Shown one piece after another: positions 13,232 to 20,891 of a DNA stretch of 23,140 nucleotides (position 1 is the stretch's first letter; the number at the start of each line of letters is the position of its first letter). The notes beneath the pieces are model-generated. The model was not told the origin of the DNA and ran no database searches. It saw only the letters and a program-made list of their open reading frames with translations. A program made the position numbers and the translations under genes. The stretch is from contig CAZEYT010000043.1 in NCBI GenBank assembly GCA_964516295.1, forward strand, positions 1 through 23,140. Reading direction: 5' to 3'. The DNA is from CAZEYT01 sp964516295. Its GTDB lineage: Bacteria; Verrucomicrobiota; Verrucomicrobiia; Chthoniobacterales; Terrimicrobiaceae.

Positions 13232-14971
13232 TCAGGCCGGACGTTTTCGACGCAGGACGGCCCGGACCTCGTTGAGCGGGAGTGTGTTGATGACATCGCG
13301 GCGCGTGAGCCAGCCCTTGCGCGCGGCCCCCACGCCGAAGATCAGATCCTGAAGCCCGGCTGTCGAATGAGCGTCCGGGTTGATGGCGCACTTCACGCCC
13401 TTTTCTTTCGCCAGCGGCCACCAACGCCAGTCCATGTCGAGGCGGCGCGGGTTTCCATTGAGTTCGATAATCGTGCCCGTCGCCGCAGCGGCCTCGAGGA
13501 TGGCGGGGACATCCACGCGGTAGGGTTCGCGAGTCAAGAGCAGGCGGCCTGTGAGGTGACCGAGCATCGTCACGTAGGGATTTTCCATCGCTTTGATGAT
13601 TCGCGCCGTCATCTCGGCCTCGGACAGTGTGAACGAAGCGTGGACGCTGGCGACGACGTAGTCGAGCGAAGAGAGGACGTCGTCGGAGAAATCCAGGGAA
13701 CCGTCTTTCAGAATGTCGCACTCGGTGCCGGTGAAAAGAACGAGGTCGTCCGACTGGCTGTTGAGTTCCGCGATGCGAGCCACCTGGGCGGCAAGGCGTT
13801 TTTCGTCGAGGCCGTGAGCTTGGAACGAACTTTTGCTGTGGTCCGCGATGCCGAGATACTCGAGGCCGAGTTCCCGGGCGGCGTCCGCCATGTCTTCGAG
13901 GCTCGCGCGGCCGTCACTGGCGGTGGTGTGATTATGGAAGGTTCCGCGGAGGTTTTGCCAATCGATCAGGTCCGGCAATTCCCCGGCCTCGGCGGCGTCG
14001 ATCTCACCGCGATCCTCGCGCAATTCCGGCGGTACGGGCTGGAGGCCCATGGCGCGGTAGATGTCGTTCTCCTCAAAAATCTCCGGCAGAGGCTCCAAAA
14101 GCTCGCGTCCGTCGGCGGCGCTGAAGCGGTATTCGTTGAGCGACCAGCCGCGGGCCAGCGCGCGGGAGCGCATGCGCACGTTGTGCTCCTTGCTTCCCGT
14201 AAAGTAGTTCAGGGCAAAGGCGAACTCCGGTCCGGTCACGACCCGCAGATCGCACTGGATCCCGTTTTTGAGGATCACGCTGGTCTTGGTCGCGCCCTTG
14301 GCGAGGATGGACTCCACCTGCGGGAGGGTGGAGAAAAAGTCCGAGACTTCGTCGGCGTGTCGGGAGGAGACGATAAAGTCCAAGTCGCGGACGATTTCCT
14401 TTTTTCGGCGGTAACTTCCGGCGATCTGGGCCTGGGTGACGCGCGGGTGGCTGCGGAGGTCGTCGAGGAGGCTCTCGGCGAGCGCGGCAATGTCGCCGAT
14501 GCGAAATTGGTCGGCGTTCTTTTTGTGGTGTTCGAGGGCCTTGAGAATATTTGCGGCGGTCTTCTCGCCGAAGCCGGGGAGGGCCGCCACGGTGCCGTCG
14601 CGGCAGGCACGTTCGAGCTTGGTGAGCGAGTGGACACCGAGCTGTTCCCAGAGCGCCTTGATTTTTTTTGCACCGAGACCCTGGATTTCAAAAAGCGTGA
14701 AGATATCGGGCGGGAATTCCTCGCGGAGTTTGTCGTAGTAGTCGAGTTGCCCGGTGGTGAAGAGAACGGCGACTTTGTCGGCGGTGGCTTTGCCGAGGCC
14801 GTCGATCCTGCCGAGGCGTTCCTCTTCGACGACCTTGGCGAGCGGTTCGGAAAGGGTCTCCAAGGCGCGTGCGGCATTGGTGTAAGCGCGAACTTTGAAG
14901 GGATTCTCGCCCTTGAGCTCCAGGAGCCGGGCGATGTTCTCAAAGACCTCGATGATGTCGTCTTTGCTCAT
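13232..14971 (-). CDS. polX: DNA polymerase X family protein with PHP domain
   Basis: Bacterial PolX fills short gaps in base-excision repair and, through its PHP domain, removes 3' ends or abasic lesions. The 579-residue length is normal. Helix-hairpin-helix elements are visible (RIDGLGKATADK 55-66, EIQGLGAKKIKALW 95-108, LPGFGEKTAANIL 131-143). The polymerase site is GSYRRKKEIVRDLDF with D196 and D198, plus D241 in IQCDLRVV. The PHP metal ligands are all present: H346 and H348 (FHNH), H378 (ADHS), E417 (GTECD), H444 (SVHAS), H472 (GHLTG), and D533 and H535 (NPDAHS). Both activities should be intact. The start at 14971 lies five bases after the preceding stop and gives the standard MSKDDIIEVFENIARLLELKG N-terminus. 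Confidence 0.95.
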   Translation of the reverse strand: MSKDDIIEVFENIARLLELKGENPFKVRAYTNAARALETLSEPLAKVVEEERLGRIDGLGKATADKVAVLFTTGQLDYYDKLREEFPPDIFTLFEIQGLGAKKIKALWEQLGVHSLTKLERACRDGTVAALPGFGEKTAANILKALEHHKKNADQFRIGDIAALAESLLDDLRSHPRVTQAQIAGSYRRKKEIVRDLDFIVSSRHADEVSDFFSTLPQVESILAKGATKTSVILKNGIQCDLRVVTGPEFAFALNYFTGSKEHNVRMRSRALARGWSLNEYRFSAADGRELLEPLPEIFEENDIYRAMGLQPVPPELREDRGEIDAAEAGELPDLIDWQNLRGTFHNHTTASDGRASLEDMADAARELGLEYLGIADHSKSSFQAHGLDEKRLAAQVARIAELNSQSDDLVLFTGTECDILKDGSLDFSDDVLSSLDYVVASVHASFTLSEAEMTARIIKAMENPYVTMLGHLTGRLLLTREPYRVDVPAILEAAAATGTIIELNGNPRRLDMDWRWWPLAKEKGVKCAINPDAHSTAGLQDLIFGVGAARKGWLTRRDVINTLPLNEVRAVLRRKRPA

Positions 14972-14976
14972 CCGTT

Positions 14977-15741
14977 TCAGTTCACGTAGGTCTTCAGGCG
15001 ATTGCGCCAGCCGGGGAGCCACTTGGCTTCGTTACGGGCGGGCGGGGAGTTTTCAATGCGGCGCGTGAGCACCTGATCGGCCGCCGCCGCAAACGCCGGA
15101 AGGGCCGGGCCGGAGGGCTTCATCGTTTCGAGCACTTGCAACAATCCCCAGCCCTCGCCCTGATAGCGCTCGGAGGGGTTCACGCCCTCTCCCTTGAAAT
15201 TGACGTAATCCATCAAGGCGTAGAAACCCAGTGGCTCCGCGGCGACGCGCTCGAAGTTGGCGCGGATCCGGTCGCGCGATCCCGCCGGGGCTGCGGCGAG
15301 CATCTTTGGAAGGGCATTTTCCAAGCGGATCGCCGCATACCGCGCTTGGAGCGCCACCGTTTCCGCGAGCAACTTTCGGAGAGCTGTCAATCGAGGGCCA
15401 TCGAGATCGGCCAGAAACTCCTTCCGGGTCGCCCACGGGCAAGCCCCTCTCGTCCACTCTGGAACCTCGACGCCGTTCTCGGTCAGAAAGCGAATCAAGC
15501 CCGGGAAACTTTCTTCGAACGGCCCGCGTTTTCCGGCCGGATACCAGATAAAGTGTGCGATGCCCAGAGAGGGAAATTCCTCCCCTCCATTCCACGACGT
15601 GAGCCCGGCCACGGTCCCGGCGCATTCGTTTTTCCAGATGCGTTTGCCGATTTCCAGAGCTTGGGCGTCGGTGAGACGGACGGTCGAAGCTTCGCACCAA
15701 AGCGGAATCAGGAGCACAGCGGCGAGAAGGAGAGATCTCAT
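14977..15741 (-). CDS. Secreted conserved protein, possibly lysozyme-like
   Basis: This 254-residue protein has a signal peptide (MRSLLLAAVLLIPLWCEAST) and so should act in or beyond the periplasm. The mature part has striking motif blocks: IWKNECAGTVAGLTSWNGGE (35-54), FPSLGIAHFIWYP (56-68), PFEESFPGLIRFL (74-86), LMDYVNFKGEGVNPSERYQG (176-195) and GWGLLQVLE (197-205), then WLPGWRNRLKTY near the end. Such dense Gly/Trp/Glu conservation suggests an enzyme. The pattern Glu, then Gly-Gly-Glu, then SLGIxH resembles the GH24 lysozyme start (Glu...GxxTIGxGH), but this is only a visual analogy. I cannot name the family. It lies between tadA (13-base gap) and polX (five-base gap). Confidence 0.8.
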   Translation of the reverse strand: MRSLLLAAVLLIPLWCEASTVRLTDAQALEIGKRIWKNECAGTVAGLTSWNGGEEFPSLGIAHFIWYPAGKRGPFEESFPGLIRFLTENGVEVPEWTRGACPWATRKEFLADLDGPRLTALRKLLAETVALQARYAAIRLENALPKMLAAAPAGSRDRIRANFERVAAEPLGFYALMDYVNFKGEGVNPSERYQGEGWGLLQVLETMKPSGPALPAFAAAADQVLTRRIENSPPARNEAKWLPGWRNRLKTYVN

Positions 15742-15754
15742 GGCGTCGACTCTA

Positions 15755-16216
15755 TCAGCCTTTCCGACGCTGCAAAAAAAATTCCTTCAGGATCGCCGCG
15801 CATTCGTCCGCAAGGACGCCGGACGTGATCTCGCAGCGGTGGTTGAGTTGCGGCATTTGTAGGAGATTGATCAATCCGCCTGCGGCTCCTCCGCGCGGGT
15901 CGCCGCAACCGAAAATGACCCGCCGCAGGCGCGCATGAACCAACGCGCCCGCACACATCGGGCAGGGTTCTTTTGTCACGTAAAGATCGCAATCCGTCAG
16001 CCGCCAGTCTCCCACGGCGGCCTCCGCTTGGGTGATCGCAAGCATCTCCGCATGGGCGGTCGCATCTTTGAGGAGTTCGACCTGATTCCACGCCCGCGCG
16101 ATCACGGTTCCTTGGCGCACAATGATGGCCCCGACCGGTACCTCGTCGGCCGCAAAGGCCTTGCGGGCCAGCCTGAGGGCCTCGCGCATGTGGGATTGAT
16201 CGCTCGCCAGTTCCAT
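15755..16216 (-). CDS. tadA: tRNA-specific adenosine deaminase TadA
   Basis: TadA converts adenosine to inosine at wobble position 34 of tRNA-Arg(ACG), an essential step for decoding CGN codons. The 153-residue product has the cytidine/deoxycytidylate deaminase zinc site: H55 and catalytic E57 in ATAHAEM, with C85 and C88 in EPCPMCAGA. Other family markers are DEVPVGAIIV, WNQ at 43-45, RLRRVIFGCGDPRGGAAGG and the C-terminal DECAAILKEFF. It is the first gene of the leftward run and is divergent from rpe, with 22 bases between the two start codons. Guanine or cytosine deaminase is less likely given the strong TadA-type C-terminus. Confidence 0.94.
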   Translation of the reverse strand: MELASDQSHMREALRLARKAFAADEVPVGAIIVRQGTVIARAWNQVELLKDATAHAEMLAITQAEAAVGDWRLTDCDLYVTKEPCPMCAGALVHARLRRVIFGCGDPRGGAAGGLINLLQMPQLNHRCEITSGVLADECAAILKEFFLQRRKG

Positions 16217-16238
16217 CCGGAGACGTTATGTCAGATTC

Positions 16239-16895
16239 ATGCAAGAGCGCAAAACCATCGTGGCTCCCTCCATCCTGGCCTGTGATTTTTCGCGGCTTGG
16301 GGCCGAGGTTGAGCGCGTCACCGCCGCCGGGGCCGACTGGATCCATTGCGATGTCATGGATGGACAATTTGTGGACAACATCTCGTTCGGACCGGCGATT
16401 GTCGAAGCGGCGTCGCGTCATTCCGACCGCCCGCTTGATGTGCATCTCATGATCCGGAATCCGGATCGATACATTGCGCGATTTGTTCCATTGGCCGCGT
16501 CGATTACCTCGCATGTCGAGGCCGATCACGACGTCTCACGAACGCTTGCCGCCGTACGCGATGCCGGACGACTGGCCGGACTGGCGATCAGTCCACCGAC
16601 GGCCTTCGCGGCCATCGAGCCGTTTTTTGGCCAGTTCGACATCCTGCTCGTCATGACCGTGAACCCCGGCTTTGGCGGTCAGCCGTTTTTGGAAGAGACG
16701 TTGGGAAAGGTCCGGGCGGCCGCGGCGATTCGGGAAAAACGCGGGCTCGATTTCCAGATCGAGGTCGATGGGGGGATCAACGTCCGAACGGCCGCCTTGT
16801 CCAAAGCCGCCGGTGCCAATCTTCTCGTTGCCGGCACGTCGGTTTTCCGGGCAGCGGATGCCGCGTCAGAGATCGTTGCTTTGCGCCATGCCTGA
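16239..16895 (+). CDS. rpe: Ribulose-phosphate 3-epimerase
   Basis: Rpe interconverts ribulose 5-phosphate and xylulose 5-phosphate in the pentose phosphate pathway. The 218-residue TIM-barrel protein has APSILACDF at the N-terminus, metal ligands H36 and D38 (IHCDVMDG), H69 (DVHLM) and D177 (EVDGGI), and the phosphate loop TVNPGFGGQPF (140-150). The length is normal. The stop overlaps the start of the next gene by eight bases. The promoter must lie largely within the divergent tadA coding region because only 22 bases separate the two genes. Confidence 0.96.
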   Translation: MQERKTIVAPSILACDFSRLGAEVERVTAAGADWIHCDVMDGQFVDNISFGPAIVEAASRHSDRPLDVHLMIRNPDRYIARFVPLAASITSHVEADHDVSRTLAAVRDAGRLAGLAISPPTAFAAIEPFFGQFDILLVMTVNPGFGGQPFLEETLGKVRAAAAIREKRGLDFQIEVDGGINVRTAALSKAAGANLLVAGTSVFRAADAASEIVALRHA

Positions 16896-17667
16896 CATGC
16901 ACCCCGCCCTCGTTCCGGTTCTGGTCTTCGCGTCACTCGCGCTCGCGATTTTTGCCGGCTTCCGTCTCCGTCGCGCCGTCCCGGAACATCACCGAAGCGC
17001 GGATACGAAAGACACCATCAAGCTCGCCATGGGCCTCGTGGCCACCATGTCCGCTCTGCTCCTCGGTCTTCTGGTCGCCTCTGCGAAGAGCACCTACGAC
17101 AACAGTCGGAGCGAAGTGGCGACGATGTCGGCCAAGTTTTCGTTTCTCGGTCGCGTGCTCGACGCCTATGGTCCGGAGGCCGCCGATGCCGAGTCCTTGC
17201 TGCGTCATGTTCTGGTGGAAACCATCGAAGGGATTTGGAACAAAGCCGCCCCCCGGCGTCCGAATTGGACAACCGGAAATCAGCTCTACCTCGCCATCCA
17301 GCATCTCCAGCCGACCACGGACGTTCAGCGCAGCCTGAAAACCCAGGCTCTCACGCTGGCGATGGAACTCGGGCAACTCCGCGCCCTTCTTGGAGCCCAG
17401 GCGATCCCATCGGTCGCCGGTCAACTTCTCGCGGTGGTCGTCTTCTGGCTGTTCATCATCTTTTTTGCGTTCAGTTTTCTCGCCCCGACGAATGCCTCGG
17501 CCACGGTCGCTCTCGTCTTCTCGGCCATGTCGGTCTCGGCGGCGATGTTCCTCGTGCTCGAGCTCGACCAGCCGTTTGCCGGATTTCTCCGTCTCTCGAA
17601 GGAACCCATGCAAAATGCCATCGAGATGACTTCGGAAAACCAAGGGTCGGAGGGGAGTTCTTCCTGA
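16888..17667 (+). CDS. DUF4239-type (bestrophin-like) membrane protein
   Basis: This 259-residue integral membrane protein has helices at about 7-25, 47-66, 179-199 and 204-225. A soluble segment of roughly 110 residues lies between the second and third. The stretch LLLGLLVASAKSTYDNSRSEV (58-77), followed by a helical region containing LDAYGPEAADA, is the pattern I associate with the DUF4239 family. That family is uncharacterised, and its link to bestrophin channels is only fold-level. The start is ATG 16888 (overlapping rpe) or ATG 16897, one base after the rpe stop. Coupling to rpe may be accidental. Transport function is not shown. Confidence 0.8.
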   Translation: MPDMHPALVPVLVFASLALAIFAGFRLRRAVPEHHRSADTKDTIKLAMGLVATMSALLLGLLVASAKSTYDNSRSEVATMSAKFSFLGRVLDAYGPEAADAESLLRHVLVETIEGIWNKAAPRRPNWTTGNQLYLAIQHLQPTTDVQRSLKTQALTLAMELGQLRALLGAQAIPSVAGQLLAVVVFWLFIIFFAFSFLAPTNASATVALVFSAMSVSAAMFLVLELDQPFAGFLRLSKEPMQNAIEMTSENQGSEGSSS

Positions 17668-17766
17668 ATCCCCGTCGGCCGGAACCGCTTCCGATACCAG
17701 GGGATTTTGTGCGTGGCGAACACAAGCGGTTGAATTCGGCCGCCGTCCGATTTACGCTTTGCGCCT

Positions 17767-18858
17767 ATGGTTGCGGCATGCGCGGAAGAGGAATTGGTCG
17801 ACAAGGTGCTCGAGGGCGGGCGGATTTCGCCGGACGAGGCACGGGAACTCTACCGTCTGCCGCTCGAAGTTCTTGGGTCGCTGGCCGACGCCCGTCGCCG
17901 GGCCGCCAAGGCTGCGGCTTATGACGGACGGGGGAATGAGATCGTCACCTACATCGTCGATCGCAACATCAACTACACCAACGTCTGCAACGTCTATTGC
18001 AAATTCTGCGCGTTTTACCGGACCGAAAAAGACGACGACCACTACGTGCTGACGCTCGAGCAGATCGACGAAAAACTCGACGAGCTGGCCGCCGAGGGCG
18101 GTGTGCAGGTGCTTCTTCAGGGCGGGCATCACCCGAAACTGGGCATCGATTTTTACCTCACGATGCTCTCCCACATCCGCGAAAAGTATCCGCAGATCAA
18201 CATTCACGGATTCAGTCCGCCGGAGTTCAACCACTTCTCCGAGGTTTTCGGTCTTCCGGTTCGCGAGGTGATCGAGCGCTTTATCGAGGCCGGGTTGGGT
18301 TCGATCCCCGGGGGTGGCGGGGAAATTTTGGTCGACCGTGTGCGCGACCGGATTGCTCCGCTCAAATGCAAGAGCGATGCGTGGCTCAACGTGATGCGCC
18401 AAGCCCACGAACTCGGGCTGCGGTCGAGTGCCACGATGATGTTCGGCCATGTGGAAACGCTCGACGACCGCATCGAGCACCTCGGACGCCTCCGCGATGT
18501 GCAGGATGAGACGGGCGGGTTCACGGCATTCATCTGCTGGACGTTCCAACCGGAGCATACCAAGCTCCGAGCTGAAACGGTGACCAGTGCGGAATACCTG
18601 CGCATGCAGGCGCTGGCCCGCATCTTCCTGGACAACTTCGAAAACGTCCAAAGCTCATGGGTTACGCAAGGTCCGAAGATCGGCCAGATGGCGCTCCAAT
18701 ACGGAGCCAACGATTTCGGCAGTGTGATGATGGAAGAAAACGTCGTCTCCAGTGCCGGGACGACGTTCCGCCTCAACGCCGGAGATATCGAGCGCCTGAT
18801 TCGCGAGGCGGGATACGAGCCGCATCGCCGCTCGACGTGGTATGGACTTCTGAGCTAG
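17767..18858 (+). CDS. mqnC: Cyclic dehypoxanthine futalosine synthase (radical SAM)
   Basis: MqnC is a radical SAM enzyme that cyclises dehypoxanthine futalosine in the futalosine route to menaquinone. The 363-residue product contains DRNINYTNVCNVYCKFCAFYR, whose C74, C78 and C81 form the CxxxCxxC site for the 4Fe-4S cluster. LLQGGHHPKLGIDFY, INIHGFSPPEFNH and GSIPGGGGEIL follow, all typical of MqnC. MqnE and the F420 cofactor enzymes CofG/CofH share the fold, but the NINYTN...CAFYR and QGGHHP motifs favour MqnC. A 99-base gap separates it from the DUF4239 gene and could hold a promoter, although none is convincing. It is followed after ten bases by the tatD gene. Confidence 0.93.
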   Translation: MVAACAEEELVDKVLEGGRISPDEARELYRLPLEVLGSLADARRRAAKAAAYDGRGNEIVTYIVDRNINYTNVCNVYCKFCAFYRTEKDDDHYVLTLEQIDEKLDELAAEGGVQVLLQGGHHPKLGIDFYLTMLSHIREKYPQINIHGFSPPEFNHFSEVFGLPVREVIERFIEAGLGSIPGGGGEILVDRVRDRIAPLKCKSDAWLNVMRQAHELGLRSSATMMFGHVETLDDRIEHLGRLRDVQDETGGFTAFICWTFQPEHTKLRAETVTSAEYLRMQALARIFLDNFENVQSSWVTQGPKIGQMALQYGANDFGSVMMEENVVSSAGTTFRLNAGDIERLIREAGYEPHRRSTWYGLLS

Positions 18859-18868
18859 GGTTTTTCCC

Positions 18869-19723
18869 ATGCTCACCGACACACACGCGCACCTCGATTA
18901 TCCCGACTTCGAGGCGGACTTGGATGACGTTCTCGCCCGGGCTTCCGCCGAGGGAGTCGACCGGATCATCACCATCGGCACCGGGGTCGAGAGCAGCCGC
19001 CGGGCGGTCGCGCTGGCCGAAAAATACGAACATGTTTTTGCGGTGGTCGGCCTTCATCCCACGAATGTCGCCGAGGAAAATGGGGACTGGCTGGACGTAA
19101 TGCGCGGCCTGGCCGCTCACCCGAAAGTCGTGGCCATCGGCGAAACCGGGCTCGACTATCATCGGCTTCCCTCCGAGCAACTTTCATCGGCTCCGGCGAT
19201 TTCCGCCCTGCAAGCCGAAATGCCGCAGGACACCGAAGCAGCGATCATTGATGGGGCCTACAAAGCCGCGCAGGCCGAGGCGTTTGCCGCCCAGCTTGAG
19301 CTGGCCGCCGACCTCGGGCTGAATGTCGTCATCCATCAGCGCGACGCGTGGGATGACACGGTCGCCCTGCTCGAGCCGTTTATCGGGCGCGTCTGCGGTG
19401 TCTTCCATTGCTTTGGCAATACCCTGGAGCAGGCGGAGCAGATCCTGGCTTTGGGACATCTGGTGTCCTTCACCGGCATTGTAACCTTTAAAAACGCCGC
19501 CCTCGTCCAGGAGGTCGCCGCCAGCGTCCCGGCCAATAAATTTCTCGTCGAGACCGATTGCCCCTACCTCGCGCCGGTTCCCCACCGCGGTCAGCGCTGC
19601 GAGCCGGCGCATACGCGGCTTGTGGCGCAGAAGATCGCGGAACTCCGGGGCACCGATCTGGCAACCCTCGCCGCCCGCACCGAGCAGACGGCCGAAGGGT
19701 TTTTCCGATTCCGGCGCGCCTGA
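18869..19723 (+). CDS. tatD: TatD-family metal-dependent hydrolase with internal insertion
   Basis: TatD-family enzymes are metal-dependent nucleases of the amidohydrolase superfamily, implicated in DNA 3'-end processing; some relatives are D-aminoacyl-tRNA deacylases. The 284-residue product retains all metal ligands: H6 and H8 (DTHAHLD), E92 (GETGLDY), H156 (VIHQRDA), H180 (FHCFGN) and D230 (ETDCPYLAP). An insertion of about 35-40 residues follows GLDYHRL (residues about 98-135, SEQLSSAPAISALQAEMPQD and beyond). In ordinary members this loop leads almost directly to the QxxxFxxQLxLA helix. The ten-base gap to mqnC indicates co-transcription. It converges on fabD with only seven bases between the stops. 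Confidence 0.92.
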   Translation: MLTDTHAHLDYPDFEADLDDVLARASAEGVDRIITIGTGVESSRRAVALAEKYEHVFAVVGLHPTNVAEENGDWLDVMRGLAAHPKVVAIGETGLDYHRLPSEQLSSAPAISALQAEMPQDTEAAIIDGAYKAAQAEAFAAQLELAADLGLNVVIHQRDAWDDTVALLEPFIGRVCGVFHCFGNTLEQAEQILALGHLVSFTGIVTFKNAALVQEVAASVPANKFLVETDCPYLAPVPHRGQRCEPAHTRLVAQKIAELRGTDLATLAARTEQTAEGFFRFRRA

Positions 19724-19730
19724 AAAAACC

Positions 19731-20669
19731 TCAGCCGTTGGCCAGGGCGGTCACGGCTTCGTCGAGCGTCGCGACATTGGTTACCGAGACGACGGGCATT
19801 CCTTTTCGAATGCGTCCGACCAACCCGGCCAGCACACCTCCGGGACCGAGCTCCAGAAAATGGGTGATGCCCACATGGTCGATGAGATATTCGATACTCT
19901 GCGTCCAGCAAACGCTGCCGGTGACCTGATCCGCGAGCGTGCGACGGATGGCGTCCGGCTCATGCACCGAGATGGCATCGACATTGCAGACGACGGGCAC
20001 GTGCGGTGCATTCATCGGCGTGTCGGCGAGGGCCACTTGGAGCGTCTGGTAGGCGGATTCCATGAGGCGCGAGTGAAACGCTCCGGCCACCGTGAGCTCG
20101 ACTGCTTTTCGTGCGCCGTATTCTTTCGCCAGCGAAACCGCCAGGGCCACTTTCGATGACTCGCCGGAGAGCACGATCTGGCCGGGGGAATTGAGATTTG
20201 CGACATCCACATCGGCCGCCGCCGCGAGGTCACGGATCCGGTTTTCCTCGCCACCGATGATCGCCGCCATCCCGCCTTGGGTGCGTTCGCAAGCCTCCTG
20301 CATCGACCGCGCCCGTTTGTCCACCAACCGCAGTCCGGTCTCGAAGTCAAAGGTCCCCGCCGCGCAGTGGGCCGTGAACTCCCCGAGTGAAAGCCCCGCC
20401 GTCGCCTGAAATGCAAGGCCCGGAATCCTCTCCCGCACGGCCGCGAGGCAGGCGAGGCCATGGACGTAAAGCGCAGGCTGGCAGACGGATGTCTTGGTCA
20501 GTTCCTCTGCCGGACCCTCGAACGCGATCTGCGAAAGCGGATAACCGAGGATGTCATCGGCCTTTTGGAACAGTTCCGCGGCCGCGGGGAATTCAACGCA
20601 GAGATCTTTGCCCATCCCGACGGATTGGGCCCCCTGCCCGGAGAAGAGGAGAGCGAGTTTTTTGGACAT
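19731..20669 (-). CDS. fabD: Malonyl-CoA:acyl carrier protein transacylase
   Basis: FabD moves malonyl groups from CoA to acyl carrier protein to feed fatty-acid elongation. The 312-residue product starts MSKKLALLFSGQGAQSVGMG, which contains the oxyanion-hole GQGAQ. The nucleophile Ser94 lies in AGLSLGE, where Leu replaces the usual His of GHSLGE. The conserved arginine is in VDKRARSMQ and the catalytic His199 in GAFHSRLM. The start at 20669 is chosen for this N-terminus; the frame is open further upstream into non-coding sequence. Other fab genes (fabH, fabG, acpP) are not adjacent, which is unusual. It lies downstream of the MCE gene, with a terminator-like hairpin between. Confidence 0.95.
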   Translation of the reverse strand: MSKKLALLFSGQGAQSVGMGKDLCVEFPAAAELFQKADDILGYPLSQIAFEGPAEELTKTSVCQPALYVHGLACLAAVRERIPGLAFQATAGLSLGEFTAHCAAGTFDFETGLRLVDKRARSMQEACERTQGGMAAIIGGEENRIRDLAAAADVDVANLNSPGQIVLSGESSKVALAVSLAKEYGARKAVELTVAGAFHSRLMESAYQTLQVALADTPMNAPHVPVVCNVDAISVHEPDAIRRTLADQVTGSVCWTQSIEYLIDHVGITHFLELGPGGVLAGLVGRIRKGMPVVSVTNVATLDEAVTALANG

Positions 20670-20672
20670 GAT

Positions 20673-20709
20673 AAAAAGAGCGTCCCGCACGGAACGCGCT
20701 CCCTTTTTT
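20673..20709 (-). terminator. Terminator-like hairpin immediately before the fabD start
   Basis: On the - strand, GCGTTCC pairs with GGGACGC (one G-U pair) around the loop GTGC (plus coordinates 20680-20697). TC and five T residues follow (20677-20673), then three bases, then the fabD ATG. An A6 run upstream can extend the stem. The G-U pair becomes C-A on the + strand, so the - strand orientation is favoured. It may terminate the MCE transcript or attenuate fabD. Confidence 0.6.
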
Positions 20710-20891
20710 GCCCCCAACGAACCCGACGGGCAACCTTTTTGAGACCGGCGACCGGGTATATCCCGAGCGGGTTCAACTCCGTACGGGCCTTGGCGACCTT
20801 CCATCAAGCGCCGAATGGCTCTTCCGAGGCATCACCAATCCTCTGGCGGCGGGATACCGGCGAGCGCGTCTGGTCGGGGGAGTTTCCTGCA

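Noticed and set aside
13076..14989. A 637-codon open frame on the + strand, antisense to polX
   Set aside because: The - strand product has full polymerase X and PHP motifs. The + strand translation shows no family motif and is the usual antisense open frame of a GC-rich gene.
17668..17766. A possible sigma-70 promoter (TTGAAT with a weak -10) before mqnC
   Set aside because: The -10 candidate matches poorly and the spacer was chosen by eye. I see nothing firm in this 99-base gap.
19721..19740. A possible shared terminator between converging tatD and fabD
   Set aside because: Only a 4-bp CTGA/TCAG pairing around an A-run is visible, and there is no convincing stem.
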